Of a stretch of 9,283 nt of DNA, positions 1-6,615 are shown piece by piece. Under the pieces are notes generated by a model. The model had not been told where the DNA came from, did no database searches, and saw only the letters and a program-made list of their open reading frames with translations. Numbering within the stretch: position 1 is the first letter of the stretch; each line of letters begins with the position of its first letter. This DNA is from Verrucomicrobiota bacterium. Its GTDB lineage: Bacteria; Verrucomicrobiota; Verrucomicrobiia; Chthoniobacterales; UBA10450. The stretch is from NCBI GenBank assembly GCA_003219225.1, contig QHPZ01000222.1, positions 1-9,283 on the forward strand, read 5' to 3'. The position numbers and the translations under genes were made by a program.

Positions 1-2
1 CG

Positions 3-776
3 GCTCCTCCCGAAAATGAACTGGTGCGGATCGAGCCGGCCAAAGCGGTTCAAACACTCTCGCCCCCGGCGATCGCGCAAGCAGGCAAGAAAGGCGCCAA
101 GCCGACCGCGACGCCGAAAGGCGCAAAGTTCGCAAAGAAGCAAAAAACCGCTCCATCACCTGTCGCGTCGCCGACCGTATCTGCGCCGCGCGCGATTGCG
201 ATGGGAACACCGGTCGCGACTGCGACGCCGATGGCGCTGGCGGCGTTATCACCAGCCAAGCCGATCCCGACAGCGGTTCCGGTCGTCTCAGCGTCGCCGG
301 CGGTTGCGGCCGCCTCCGCCACGCCCGCTCCAACCGCGCAGCCGTTGACGCCCGGGCAAGCACCGCCCACTGATGCCTCAGGATTGGCGCTGGCTTCGAC
401 GGCTGGCGGCGGCAATTGGAAAACTTATCCGACGGGAAAAATGCCCATCGGTCGGCTCATCAACACCGGCGACTTGCGCGATATGGCTGATCGCGGCCTC
501 GGCGGCGAACGCATCTATTTGCGCGGGCAGTTCGTCGTCAATTTCACCGATGCAAACCGCGCCGTGCTGCGCCCGCGCACAAAATTGACCGACAAAGTCT
601 TGCATTTCGGCTCGGGCCCAAACACGCGCATCATCGTGGAATTTCCCGCCGGATACACTCCGCCGGCGCAAGGCTCGGTCGTGACTCGCGATGAAGCGCG
701 CCCCTACGAAATCACCGAGATCCGCAAGGACCAGGACGGTCAGCTCAACATCTTCGCGCGCGAGATCATGCAGTAG
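3..776 (+). CDS. Hypothetical protein, Ala/Pro-rich linker plus compact C-terminal domain (5' partial)
   Basis: I do not recognise this gene. The frame stays open to the left edge of the window, so the true start is upstream; the GTG at 24 is only the first in-window candidate. Counting from that GTG, residues about 8-125 are low complexity, rich in Ala, Pro, Thr and Val with Lys clusters near the front, and look like a flexible linker. Residues about 130-250 form a conventional folded region with several beta-strand-like stretches (IYLRGQFVVNF, NTRIIVEFP, LNIFAREI), starting GGNWKTYPTG. The short alternating strands could suit a small beta-barrel or OB-like fold, but this is a guess. An export signal or membrane anchor could lie before the window. 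It ends in TAG and converges on the next gene with 14 bp between stops. The reading frame is secure; the function is unknown. Confidence 0.75.
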   Translation, partial: APPENELVRIEPAKAVQTLSPPAIAQAGKKGAKPTATPKGAKFAKKQKTAPSPVASPTVSAPRAIAMGTPVATATPMALAALSPAKPIPTAVPVVSASPAVAAASATPAPTAQPLTPGQAPPTDASGLALASTAGGGNWKTYPTGKMPIGRLINTGDLRDMADRGLGGERIYLRGQFVVNFTDANRAVLRPRTKLTDKVLHFGSGPNTRIIVEFPAGYTPPAQGSVVTRDEARPYEITEIRKDQDGQLNIFAREIMQ

Positions 777-790
777 CACCGTGGCGGCAC

Positions 791-1435
791 CTACTCCCCT
801 TTTGTCTGCAGCACGACTTTGCCGTTGCCGATTTCGAATCGCTCCAGGTTGTTCTGGCGCGACCAATCGGAAATGTAACCGTGCAGCGACCACGATCGAT
901 ACTGCCACCGCAGCACTTCTTCGCCGACCGGCTGGCCGTTCACAGTGATTTGGGTGACTCGCGCTTCGGCTGGATCGCCGTTCGGCGCCGGTTGCACTGT
1001 GCACTCGGCATTGAGATAATGGCCGCGCAGCCATACGAAATCATCGAGCGGAACGCTCATCCGCAAATGACCCGTCCCGTCCTCAATCGACACCTGCGCC
1101 TTGCCGCGCAACGTCGGCTCAGACGCGATCAGCGCGTTGATATCGTCGGCCGTTAACTCGATGCGCGCGGGTTGATGCGCGCGGGCCGCGCGCTCAAACG
1201 CGTCCCAGCGCGCGCGTGCGTCCTGCTGGCCCTGCGGCCCGGGCGTAGCTGCGGGCAGAGAGGCGCGCGTCGTTGGAAAATATTCGGCGCGTAGATAGCG
1301 GACCGCGAGATAACTGCCGCCGATAAATGCGATACAGAGAAGAACAGTAAACGCGATGAGGATGAGACACCCCTTCGCGAAGCAACCGAGTCCCTTCTGT
1401 GGCGGCGGCGGCTCGATCCATGTTTGGTTGGTCAT
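791..1435 (-). CDS. Single-pass membrane-anchored hypothetical protein
   Basis: A protein of 214 residues and unknown function. A short Pro-rich cytoplasmic start (WIEPPPPQKG) is followed by one strong hydrophobic segment at about residues 21-46 (KGCLILIAFTVLLCIAFIGG and on). A soluble region of about 165 residues follows, probably exported. It contains LTADDINALIASEP near residue 95, a phrase of the kind seen in small anchored proteins that begin a folded domain after a linker. The region after it alternates strand-like stretches (HLRMSVPLDDF, RVTQITVNGQPV, FEIGNGKVVLQ). The start codon overlaps the stop of the upstream HIT gene in an ATGA arrangement, so the two are probably translationally coupled. 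It is the last gene of the minus-strand operon. I see no catalytic motif. Confidence 0.8.
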   Translation of the reverse strand: MTNQTWIEPPPPQKGLGCFAKGCLILIAFTVLLCIAFIGGSYLAVRYLRAEYFPTTRASLPAATPGPQGQQDARARWDAFERAARAHQPARIELTADDINALIASEPTLRGKAQVSIEDGTGHLRMSVPLDDFVWLRGHYLNAECTVQPAPNGDPAEARVTQITVNGQPVGEEVLRWQYRSWSLHGYISDWSRQNNLERFEIGNGKVVLQTKGE

Positions 1436-1956
1436 TGCAACTTATCGCTGTCGATCTTCGCTTGCGCGTCCATCAGCTTGTCGTAGAGCGCGCGCAGTCC
1501 GTCCGAGAGCGTGCGCGTGCCCGCGATCATCGGCATGAAGTTGGTGTCTCCGTTCCAACGCGGCACGATATGGATGTGCAAGTGATCGGGCACGCCCGCG
1601 CCCGCGCATTCCCCCAAGTTCAGGCCGATGTTGAATCCCTGCGCCTTGGTGGCCGCAGACAACAGCGCTTGGCCGTGCACAACCAAACCCCAGAGCTCGA
1701 CAATCTCGTTCTCACCTAACAGAGAGAGGTCGCTGGTTTTGCGATATGGCACCGCCATGAGATGACCGACCGCGTAGGGATAACGGTTCATCATCAAAAA
1801 AGCGGTCTTCCGTCGCGTGAGCACCAAATGCGCGGCATCGTCGCTCGCCTGCGCCGCTTCCGTCAGGAAATTGCGGTTGCGCGGTTCCTTCTCGAAATAC
1901 TCCACCCGCCACGGGCACCAAAGCGTCTCAATTTGCTTTTTCGGGAATTCGTTCAT
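1432..1956 (-). CDS. HIT-family protein, AP4A phosphorylase/hydrolase-like
   Basis: A histidine-triad protein of 174 residues. The signature is clear: H125, H127 and H129 lie in DHLHIHIVPRW, and the middle histidine of HIT enzymes is the nucleophile attacking the alpha phosphate of nucleotides. The preceding GFNIGLNLG and following WNGDTNF resemble bacterial AP4A phosphorylase-like HIT proteins such as mycobacterial Rv2613c, which cleave diadenosine tetraphosphate or related nucleotides in the cytoplasm; the substrate here is inferred. The N-terminal LWCPWR fits that subgroup, but the Cys-X2-Cys pair often found just after it is absent (the stretch reads EPRNRNF). I chose the ATG at 1956 because family similarity begins there; an in-frame TTG at 1995 would add 13 residues translated from a palindrome. 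The stop overlaps the next gene's start by 4 nt. No good Shine-Dalgarno is visible. Confidence 0.88.
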   Translation of the reverse strand: MNEFPKKQIETLWCPWRVEYFEKEPRNRNFLTEAAQASDDAAHLVLTRRKTAFLMMNRYPYAVGHLMAVPYRKTSDLSLLGENEIVELWGLVVHGQALLSAATKAQGFNIGLNLGECAGAGVPDHLHIHIVPRWNGDTNFMPMIAGTRTLSDGLRALYDKLMDAQAKIDSDKLQ

Positions 1957-1968
1957 TGGCAGTTCATC

Positions 1969-1983
1969 TGTAGCGGCGCTACA
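1969..1983. repeat. 15-bp perfect palindrome in the intergenic gap
   Basis: TGTAGCGGCGCTACA reads the same on both strands around a single central base, with 7-bp arms. It fills a third of the 47-bp gap between the glycosyltransferase stop (2004) and the HIT start (1956), so it would sit in the operon's mRNA just upstream of HIT translation. There is no T-run beside it, and the minimal loop makes it a poor terminator. It could be a dispersed palindromic repeat remnant or a protein-binding site; the sequence alone does not decide. Confidence 0.55.
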
Positions 1984-2003
1984 TGACGCTCGCAATAAGC
2001 TTG

Positions 2004-3485
2004 TCAGCGGGTAATCAGGACGTAACCCATCTCGCTCTCGCCTCTGCGTTCGGCCGGGCGCAATTCAGAAAGCGCTGCATCGTGCAGTTGTCGCATCAGT
2101 TCGGGTGCTTCTTCCCCTGGCGCAACCAGCGCGTCGAACTCCGCCCGGTTCCATTTTGTTATGGCTTCGTCAGCTCGAACAAAACGCGGTCGATCAAGAT
2201 AAAGCAGCAGGCCTTCATCTTCGGACCGAACCGCTTCCAGTCGCCAATGATGGGCCGCGGCTGCTTCGCGAACGTCGCGGCCAAACTCGACCAGCGCATC
2301 GCGATGTCCGCGGTATCCGGAGAGGACTTTAAAAATCGAATAGCTGCCCGTAAACAAGATCGACAATAACAGCGCAACCGCAATCCAACGAGAAACACGC
2401 TCACGCCAATCTTCCGCCGCCGCGATGTTTCCAATCTGCGCCGCGAGTAACAAACAAAGCGGCGGGATGATCGGGAAAATGCGATCGACCCGCTTGGACG
2501 GAATGAGCGACATCACCAGCAATCCGCCGAACACCCAGCAAATCAGCCACCACGCTTCCGGCCGCATCTCGCGCAACGCCGCGCGCACCTTCCATTGGCA
2601 AGCGCGAAGATCGACAATCGCCAGCGCCAGCATCAGCACGCTCCAGGGAAAAAACTTGTGGAGCAGATGCGGCACGTAAAAAAAGAACTGTTTCGGTTGA
2701 TGCACGGTTGTGCCGAAGCGGCCGATGAATTCGCGCATCACCACTTGATCAAAGAACGCGGGCTGGAAAATGATTCCGCCGAGGACCCACAGCAGAAATA
2801 CACCCAACGAGGCAAGCCACGGCCACCAACCGCATCCACGCACGGCAGCGCGCGGAGTTTTGCGAATCGACAAAACGAAGAGGAGAACGCCAGGCAAAAT
2901 AAAAGCGTAAACGATCGGACCTTTGATCAGCATTGCCGCCGTCAGAAGAAAAAAGAGCCAACGGCGATCGCGCGTAGTCCAGCCGCGCCGCTCGCGCGCG
3001 TGTCTCCAGATTTGCAAGCCGATGAGAAAAATTACAAGCGCCAGGGGCATATCCGTGCGCACAAGTGTGGCCAGCCGCGGCGTCAGCAGATTAAAAGCAA
3101 ACGCACTCAGCGCGATGAGACCGGCAACCGAGCCGTAGACCGAGCTTGCCGCGCGAAAAAGCACGATCGACAACCCAATGGCCGCGAGAAACGACGGCAG
3201 CCGCCACGCGACATCCCATGAGCGTGTCAGCGCGAAAATGCCCGCCGAAACCCAGCCGACCAGTGGCGGCTTGGTCGCGACGCGCTCGTGCGGGGTTTGC
3301 TGATAGAACCAGCGCCCTTCCTTCACCATCTGAAAGGAAGTGAACGCCTGTTTGGCTTGATCGTAATTGTCGAGCTGCCAGGGCAGATTCGCGATCGCGA
3401 AGAATGCGATGAGCAGCGCGGCAACAATCCACATAGCACGATTGTGCCGCAGAATTGTTTGCGGTGACCACTCAAGCAAGTTCAT
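2004..3485 (-). CDS. ArnT/PMT-family membrane glycosyltransferase (GT-C fold)
   Basis: A polytopic membrane protein of 493 residues in the dolichyl/undecaprenyl-phosphate sugar transferase superfamily (PMT, ArnT). The first membrane segment is at about residues 18-36. The first periplasmic loop follows, with LDNYDQAKQAF (D39, D42) in the place of the catalytic acidic motif of ArnT (PDETRYAE). ATKPPLVGW then matches the family's EKPP.YW element. Several more hydrophobic segments follow. The motif SKRVDRIFPIIPPLCLLLA near residue 355 matches the conserved SKR..YLLP.YP region. The C-terminal 100 residues are soluble. These enzymes move a sugar from a polyprenyl-phosphate carrier onto lipid A or another periplasmic acceptor. 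Its start overlaps the 3' end of lpxB by 14 nt, which argues for lipid A as acceptor, though donor and acceptor cannot be read from the sequence. A second ATG at 3434 would remove the short N-terminal tail. Confidence 0.87.
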   Translation of the reverse strand: MNLLEWSPQTILRHNRAMWIVAALLIAFFAIANLPWQLDNYDQAKQAFTSFQMVKEGRWFYQQTPHERVATKPPLVGWVSAGIFALTRSWDVAWRLPSFLAAIGLSIVLFRAASSVYGSVAGLIALSAFAFNLLTPRLATLVRTDMPLALVIFLIGLQIWRHARERRGWTTRDRRWLFFLLTAAMLIKGPIVYAFILPGVLLFVLSIRKTPRAAVRGCGWWPWLASLGVFLLWVLGGIIFQPAFFDQVVMREFIGRFGTTVHQPKQFFFYVPHLLHKFFPWSVLMLALAIVDLRACQWKVRAALREMRPEAWWLICWVFGGLLVMSLIPSKRVDRIFPIIPPLCLLLAAQIGNIAAAEDWRERVSRWIAVALLLSILFTGSYSIFKVLSGYRGHRDALVEFGRDVREAAAAHHWRLEAVRSEDEGLLLYLDRPRFVRADEAITKWNRAEFDALVAPGEEAPELMRQLHDAALSELRPAERRGESEMGYVLITR

Positions 3486-4584
3486 CGAGAATCGCTTTCG
3501 CCGCCCGCTCGCTCGCTCCGCCTGCGCCGAGGCTCGCGATGACCGCGTCGAAGTTGGAAATCATCCGGTCACGCGCGGTCTTGTCATTGAGCAAACGCAA
3601 CACGGCCTGCGCGATCGCACGTGGCCGGGCGCGATGCTGGATAAATTCCGGGACCACCTCCCGGCCGGCGATCACATTCGGCATGCCGAGGTATTTCACG
3701 GAGACGACGAGCCGCGCCGCGAGATAGGTCGGACACGCGACCTTATAAACAAGAACAAACGCTAACCTAAAGTGTGCCGCTTCCAGTGTTGCGCTTCCCG
3801 AAGCAATGATTCCGACAGACGCGCGCTGCATCAGCTCGGCCGTTTCGCCAGTTTTGATCGTGGCATCGACATCTTGCCGATGCCACATCTCTTTCATCGT
3901 GGCGGCGAGCTTGGGAGACGCGGCGGCGGTTTCGAAACGCAAATCAGGTTTTACTTTGCGAAGGTCCCGCGCCGTCTCAATCAGCACGGGAAATATCTTG
4001 CGCACCTCGCGTAAACGGCTTCCGGGCAAAAGTGCGATCAGGTTCGGATCGCGTTCGATGTCGATCTTGCGTTCCCGCAGTCGGTCGATCATTGGATGCC
4101 CGACGAAGACCGCGCGCAATCCCGCTTCGCGATAGAGCTCAGGCTCAAACGGAAAAATGCAGAGCATCAGGTCGATCCAGCGCGCGATCTTTGTGATCCG
4201 GCCGCGGTTCCAAGCCCAGACCTGCGGACTGATGTAATAGATAATCTTGCGCGCACGTTTTTTTCCATGCAACGCGCACGCGAGCCGCAAATTGAATCCG
4301 GGATAATCGATCAGCACGACCGCATCCGGTTTGCTTTGCGTGATTTCAGCGAGGGTATCGGCAAATTGTTTTCGAAAATAGCCGTAGTGTTTGACCACTT
4401 CCCAGAGGCCGAGCACGCCGGACTTATCGATCCAGTTATTGAACGGCGCGCCGGCGACAGCTTTCATCTGCGGCCCGCCGCGGCCGAGAAACTTAAGATC
4501 GACATTCGAACGTCGCAGCGCCTTCATGAGCGCGGCGCCGTGATTATCCGCGCTCGCCTCGCCGGCAACGAAATACAGCCTCAT
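3472..4584 (-). CDS. lpxB: Lipid-A-disaccharide synthase
   Basis: LpxB joins UDP-2,3-diacylglucosamine and lipid X into the tetra-acyl disaccharide of lipid A, at the inner face of the inner membrane. The 370 residues are close to the roughly 380 of the E. coli enzyme. Visible family elements in order: GEASADNHG (8-16; an Ala replaces the usual second Gly), FLGRGGPQM (32-40), DYPGFNLRLA (93-102, with D93 in the place of the catalytic Asp), YYISPQVWAWNRGRI (116-130), FVGHPMID (160-167), LLPGSRLREV (185-194, with R190), ASGSATLEAA (261-270) and MPNVIAGREVVPEFIQ (301-316, with E313). I chose the ATG at 4584 because MRLYFVAGEAS is the conserved beginning. The frame continues upstream to 4653, but those 23 residues (GFVIRICFVIRHSDFVI) are a translated repeat. 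No Shine-Dalgarno is evident. Overlaps the downstream glycosyltransferase by 14 nt. Confidence 0.96.
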   Translation of the reverse strand: MRLYFVAGEASADNHGAALMKALRRSNVDLKFLGRGGPQMKAVAGAPFNNWIDKSGVLGLWEVVKHYGYFRKQFADTLAEITQSKPDAVVLIDYPGFNLRLACALHGKKRARKIIYYISPQVWAWNRGRITKIARWIDLMLCIFPFEPELYREAGLRAVFVGHPMIDRLRERKIDIERDPNLIALLPGSRLREVRKIFPVLIETARDLRKVKPDLRFETAAASPKLAATMKEMWHRQDVDATIKTGETAELMQRASVGIIASGSATLEAAHFRLAFVLVYKVACPTYLAARLVVSVKYLGMPNVIAGREVVPEFIQHRARPRAIAQAVLRLLNDKTARDRMISNFDAVIASLGAGGASERAAKAILDELA

Positions 4585-4720
4585 AATGACGAAATCCGAA
4601 TGACGAATGACGAAACAAATCCGAATGACGAAACCCAAAAGAGCGCGCGACACGCGTCTCAGGAATTCGTCATTCGTGCTTCGTCATTCCTTCGTCATTC
4701 GTCATTCGTGCTTCGTCATT
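4585..4720. repeat. Nested inverted-repeat cluster (AATGACGAA / TTCGTCATT)
   Basis: Four plus-strand copies of AATGACGAA begin at 4585, 4599, 4606 and 4624, and five copies of its reverse complement begin at 4666, 4680, 4691, 4698 and 4712. The outer 30 bp (4585-4614) pair with 4691-4720 with only three mismatches in one block, including a perfect 18-bp match, 4597-4614 with 4691-4708. An inner perfect 11-bp pair is 4622-4632 with 4666-4676, and a GC-rich innermost pair lies around 4641-4660. All are nearly concentric on about 4650. A perfect 19-bp direct repeat occupies 4671-4689 and 4703-4721. The element fills the gap between the oxidoreductase and lpxB and runs into the 3' end of the former. 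I recall similar GAATGACGAA arrays scattered in Verrucomicrobia and Planctomycetes genomes; the origin is unknown to me. Confidence 0.9.
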
Positions 4721-5622
4721 CGCTTTGTGATTTCCACGGCCAACTCCAGCGCCGCCGTTGCTTGAAACCCTGAAACCCGCGGCTCGCGCCCAGAGCTCGC
4801 GCATTCGATAAAGGACGCGAGCTGGCTCTTGAGCGGCTCTTCGCGCTCGATCGGCACTTTGTCACGCGTGATCCGGCCGCTTTCACGTCGATAAATTTCG
4901 CCACTCTGTTTTTCGTAATCGAGCGAGAGGTAGGCGTCTTCCTGAAACACGCGAATCTTGCGCATCCGTTCCGGGCTGATCCGGCTCGAGGTCACGTTCG
5001 CGATGCAGCCGTTTTCAAATCGCAGCCGCGCATTGGCGATATCTTCGCCGCGGCTCAACACCGGCACACCGACGGCGTCGATGCTTTCCACGGGCGAGCG
5101 CACGAGATGTAAAATGATCTCCAGATCGTGGATCATGAGATCGAGGACCACGCCGATGTCGGTGCTGCGATCGGGATACGGCGAGAGTCGATGCGCTTCG
5201 ATGAAACGTGGATGGGTCAGACGCGCCTCGAGCGCGCTCAAGACCGGATTGAAGCGCTCGACGTGGCCGACCTGCAAGATCACTCCATGTTGCGCTGCTA
5301 ACTCAGCCAGTTGGGTGGCATGCGACGTGTTGTCAGTGATCGGCTTCTCGACGAGCACGTGTTTGCCGCGTTGCAGAAGCGCACGCGCAACCTCGTGATG
5401 GGTGTTGGTCGGAGTCGCAACCGACGCGGCATCGACTGAGTCGATGAACTCGGCGAGAGATTTCGCCGCCGGCACGCGATGCTTTTTCGAAATCGCATTC
5501 GCCCTTGCAAGATCGACATCGTAGATCGCGGTGAACTCGGCGGCGGGAATTTCGGCGTAAAGCCGGGCGTGATTGTTCCCGATATGACCGACACCAACGA
5601 CGCCCACGCGAAGCTTCTTCAT
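4702..5622 (-). CDS. Gfo/Idh/MocA-family NAD(P)-dependent oxidoreductase
   Basis: A protein of 306 residues with an N-terminal Rossmann domain: RVGVVGVGHIG, with the GxGxxG at 10-15. VLVEKPI follows, holding the family's conserved EKP (92-94), then a C-terminal substrate domain with D161 and H165 in the DxxxH arrangement that carries the catalytic histidine. Members oxidise or reduce sugars and sugar nucleotides at one hydroxyl using bound NAD(P). The QVGHVERFNP phrase (117-126), and the position directly before lpxB, suggest a UDP-GlcNAc 3-dehydrogenase (GnnA-like), but the partner aminotransferase GnnB is not in the window, so the substrate is inference. The ATG at 5622 overlaps the fcl stop in an ATGA arrangement; an upstream in-frame start at 5646 adds eight unlikely residues inside fcl. 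The last six residues (RMTKHE) and the stop are encoded by the repeat cluster. Confidence 0.92.
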   Translation of the reverse strand: MKKLRVGVVGVGHIGNNHARLYAEIPAAEFTAIYDVDLARANAISKKHRVPAAKSLAEFIDSVDAASVATPTNTHHEVARALLQRGKHVLVEKPITDNTSHATQLAELAAQHGVILQVGHVERFNPVLSALEARLTHPRFIEAHRLSPYPDRSTDIGVVLDLMIHDLEIILHLVRSPVESIDAVGVPVLSRGEDIANARLRFENGCIANVTSSRISPERMRKIRVFQEDAYLSLDYEKQSGEIYRRESGRITRDKVPIEREEPLKSQLASFIECASSGREPRVSGFQATAALELAVEITKRMTKHE

Positions 5623-6551
5623 CCGGCAACGTTCTTCACGAACCATTCATAGGTGCGGGCAATGCCCTCACGGAGTGGAATGGTCGGCTGCCAGCCGAGA
5701 TTTTTAAGTCGCGTAACATCGAGAAGTTTGCGCGGCGTGCCGTCGGGTTTGGTCGTGTCCCAACTCAGTTCGCCGTTGAAGCCGATCACCTCGCAAATGA
5801 GCTCGGCCAACTCGCGGATGGCGATGTCTTCGCCACAACCGACGTTGATGATCTCGGGCGAATCGTAGGTCTCGAGAAGAAACAGGCAGGCGCGCGCCGC
5901 ATCATCGACATGGAGAAATTCGCGGCGCGGTTTGCCGGTGCCCCAGACGACAAGCTGGCGCGCCCCACTCTTTTTTGCTTCGTGCGCTTTCCGCAAGAGC
6001 GCGGCCAAAACGTGCGAGGTTTCGAGATCGAAATTATCGTTAGGCCCGTAGAGGTTTGTCGGCATGGCGGAAATAAAATTCGCGCCGTATTCGCGCGAAA
6101 ACGCCTGACAAAGTTTGATCCCGGCGATCTTCGCCACGGCATAAGCTTCGTTCGTGGGCTCGAGCGGGCCGGTCAGTAGCGCGGTTTCAGGGATCGGTTG
6201 CGGCGCAAACTTCGGATAAATGCAGGAGCTGCCGAGAAAAAGAAGCTTGCGCACACCGATCTCGTGCGCGGCTTCGATGACATTGTTTTGGATACGCAAA
6301 TTATCGAGGAGAAATTCGACCGGAAAATCGCTGTTTGCCTTGATGCCGCCCACTTTGGCGGCCGCGAAAATCACGGCATCAGGCCGCTCTTGCCGAAAAA
6401 ATCCGCGCACGGCGTGCTCATCGGTGAGATCGAGCTCCGAACGATCGCGCGTCGGCAGGTTCGAAAATCCTTCCGCTTCGAGGCGCCGAAGCAGTGCGCT
6501 GCCGACCATGCCGCGATGGCCGGCCACAAAAATTTTGTCCGATTTGTCCAT
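5619..6551 (-). CDS. fcl: GDP-L-fucose synthase
   Basis: Converts GDP-4-keto-6-deoxy-D-mannose to GDP-L-fucose by epimerisation at C3 and C5 and NADPH reduction, in the cytoplasm. The 310 residues form an extended short-chain dehydrogenase. The NADP-binding GHRGMVG is at 11-17 and AAAKVGGIKAN at 63-73. The SSCIYP segment (108-113) supplies the catalytic Ser and C110. The YAVAK motif gives Y137 and K141, and ETSHVL gives H180. C110 and H180 correspond to the E. coli epimerisation residues C109 and H179. RREFLHVDD and the NVGCGEDIAI region match the family's sugar-nucleotide site. Its usual partner gmd is not in the window. It is the first gene of the minus-strand operon and overlaps the oxidoreductase by 4 nt. 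A GAAGGG stretch about 9-14 nt before the ATG is a weak ribosome binding site. Confidence 0.96.
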   Translation of the reverse strand: MDKSDKIFVAGHRGMVGSALLRRLEAEGFSNLPTRDRSELDLTDEHAVRGFFRQERPDAVIFAAAKVGGIKANSDFPVEFLLDNLRIQNNVIEAAHEIGVRKLLFLGSSCIYPKFAPQPIPETALLTGPLEPTNEAYAVAKIAGIKLCQAFSREYGANFISAMPTNLYGPNDNFDLETSHVLAALLRKAHEAKKSGARQLVVWGTGKPRREFLHVDDAARACLFLLETYDSPEIINVGCGEDIAIRELAELICEVIGFNGELSWDTTKPDGTPRKLLDVTRLKNLGWQPTIPLREGIARTYEWFVKNVAG

Positions 6552-6615
6552 GCTGAAATGCCCTTCGGCCTGTTTAGCATTTTCTTTTTTGCGCGTTTAC
6601 GCAATCCTCACCTTC
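6552..6615. promoter_or_regulatory. Divergent region between fcl and the ALDH-like gene
   Basis: Only 64 bp separate the proposed starts, so at least the fcl operon promoter must lie here or reach into the ALDH-like gene. An AT-rich patch (about 6571-6590) adjoins a 16-bp inverted repeat, TTGCG-N6-CGCAA, at 6589-6604, which could be an operator. On the minus strand TTGCGT with AATGCT 17 bp later is a poor sigma-70 match, so I do not call a precise promoter. Confidence 0.35.

Noticed and set aside
772..795. Bidirectional terminator between the convergent genes
   Set aside because: AGTAG and CTACT can pair with an inner GTG/CAC, but a 4-nt one-sided bulge interrupts the stem and the T-run is only four bases after several Cs; too weak to call.
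378..1034. Minus-strand open frame spanning the convergent gene ends (218 residues)
   Set aside because: It overlaps both the first gene and the membrane protein gene in other frames and has Arg/Ala-rich composition without a domain.
2595..3221. Plus-strand open frame opposite the glycosyltransferase (208 residues)
   Set aside because: Its highly charged Lys/Arg/Gln composition is the antisense image of membrane-segment codons.
4585..4653. Longer lpxB N-terminus (start at 4653)
   Set aside because: The extra 23 residues are a translation of the repeat unit (FVIRHSDFVI type), while LpxB homology starts exactly at MRLYFVAGEAS.
4585..4720. CRISPR-like array of short repeats
   Set aside because: Units are 9-19 bp, occur in both orientations, are irregularly spaced or overlapping, and have no spacers of uniform length; no cas gene is present.
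4096..4773. Plus-strand open frame opposite lpxB and the repeats (225 residues)
   Set aside because: It is antisense to conserved lpxB sequence, and its end is translated repeat (NDEIRMTNDE), so it is spurious.
6220..6615. Upstream extension of the ALDH-like frame on the plus strand
   Set aside because: It lies antisense to fcl, which has full family motifs, and the translated residues show no ALDH similarity before KTYKLFIGG.
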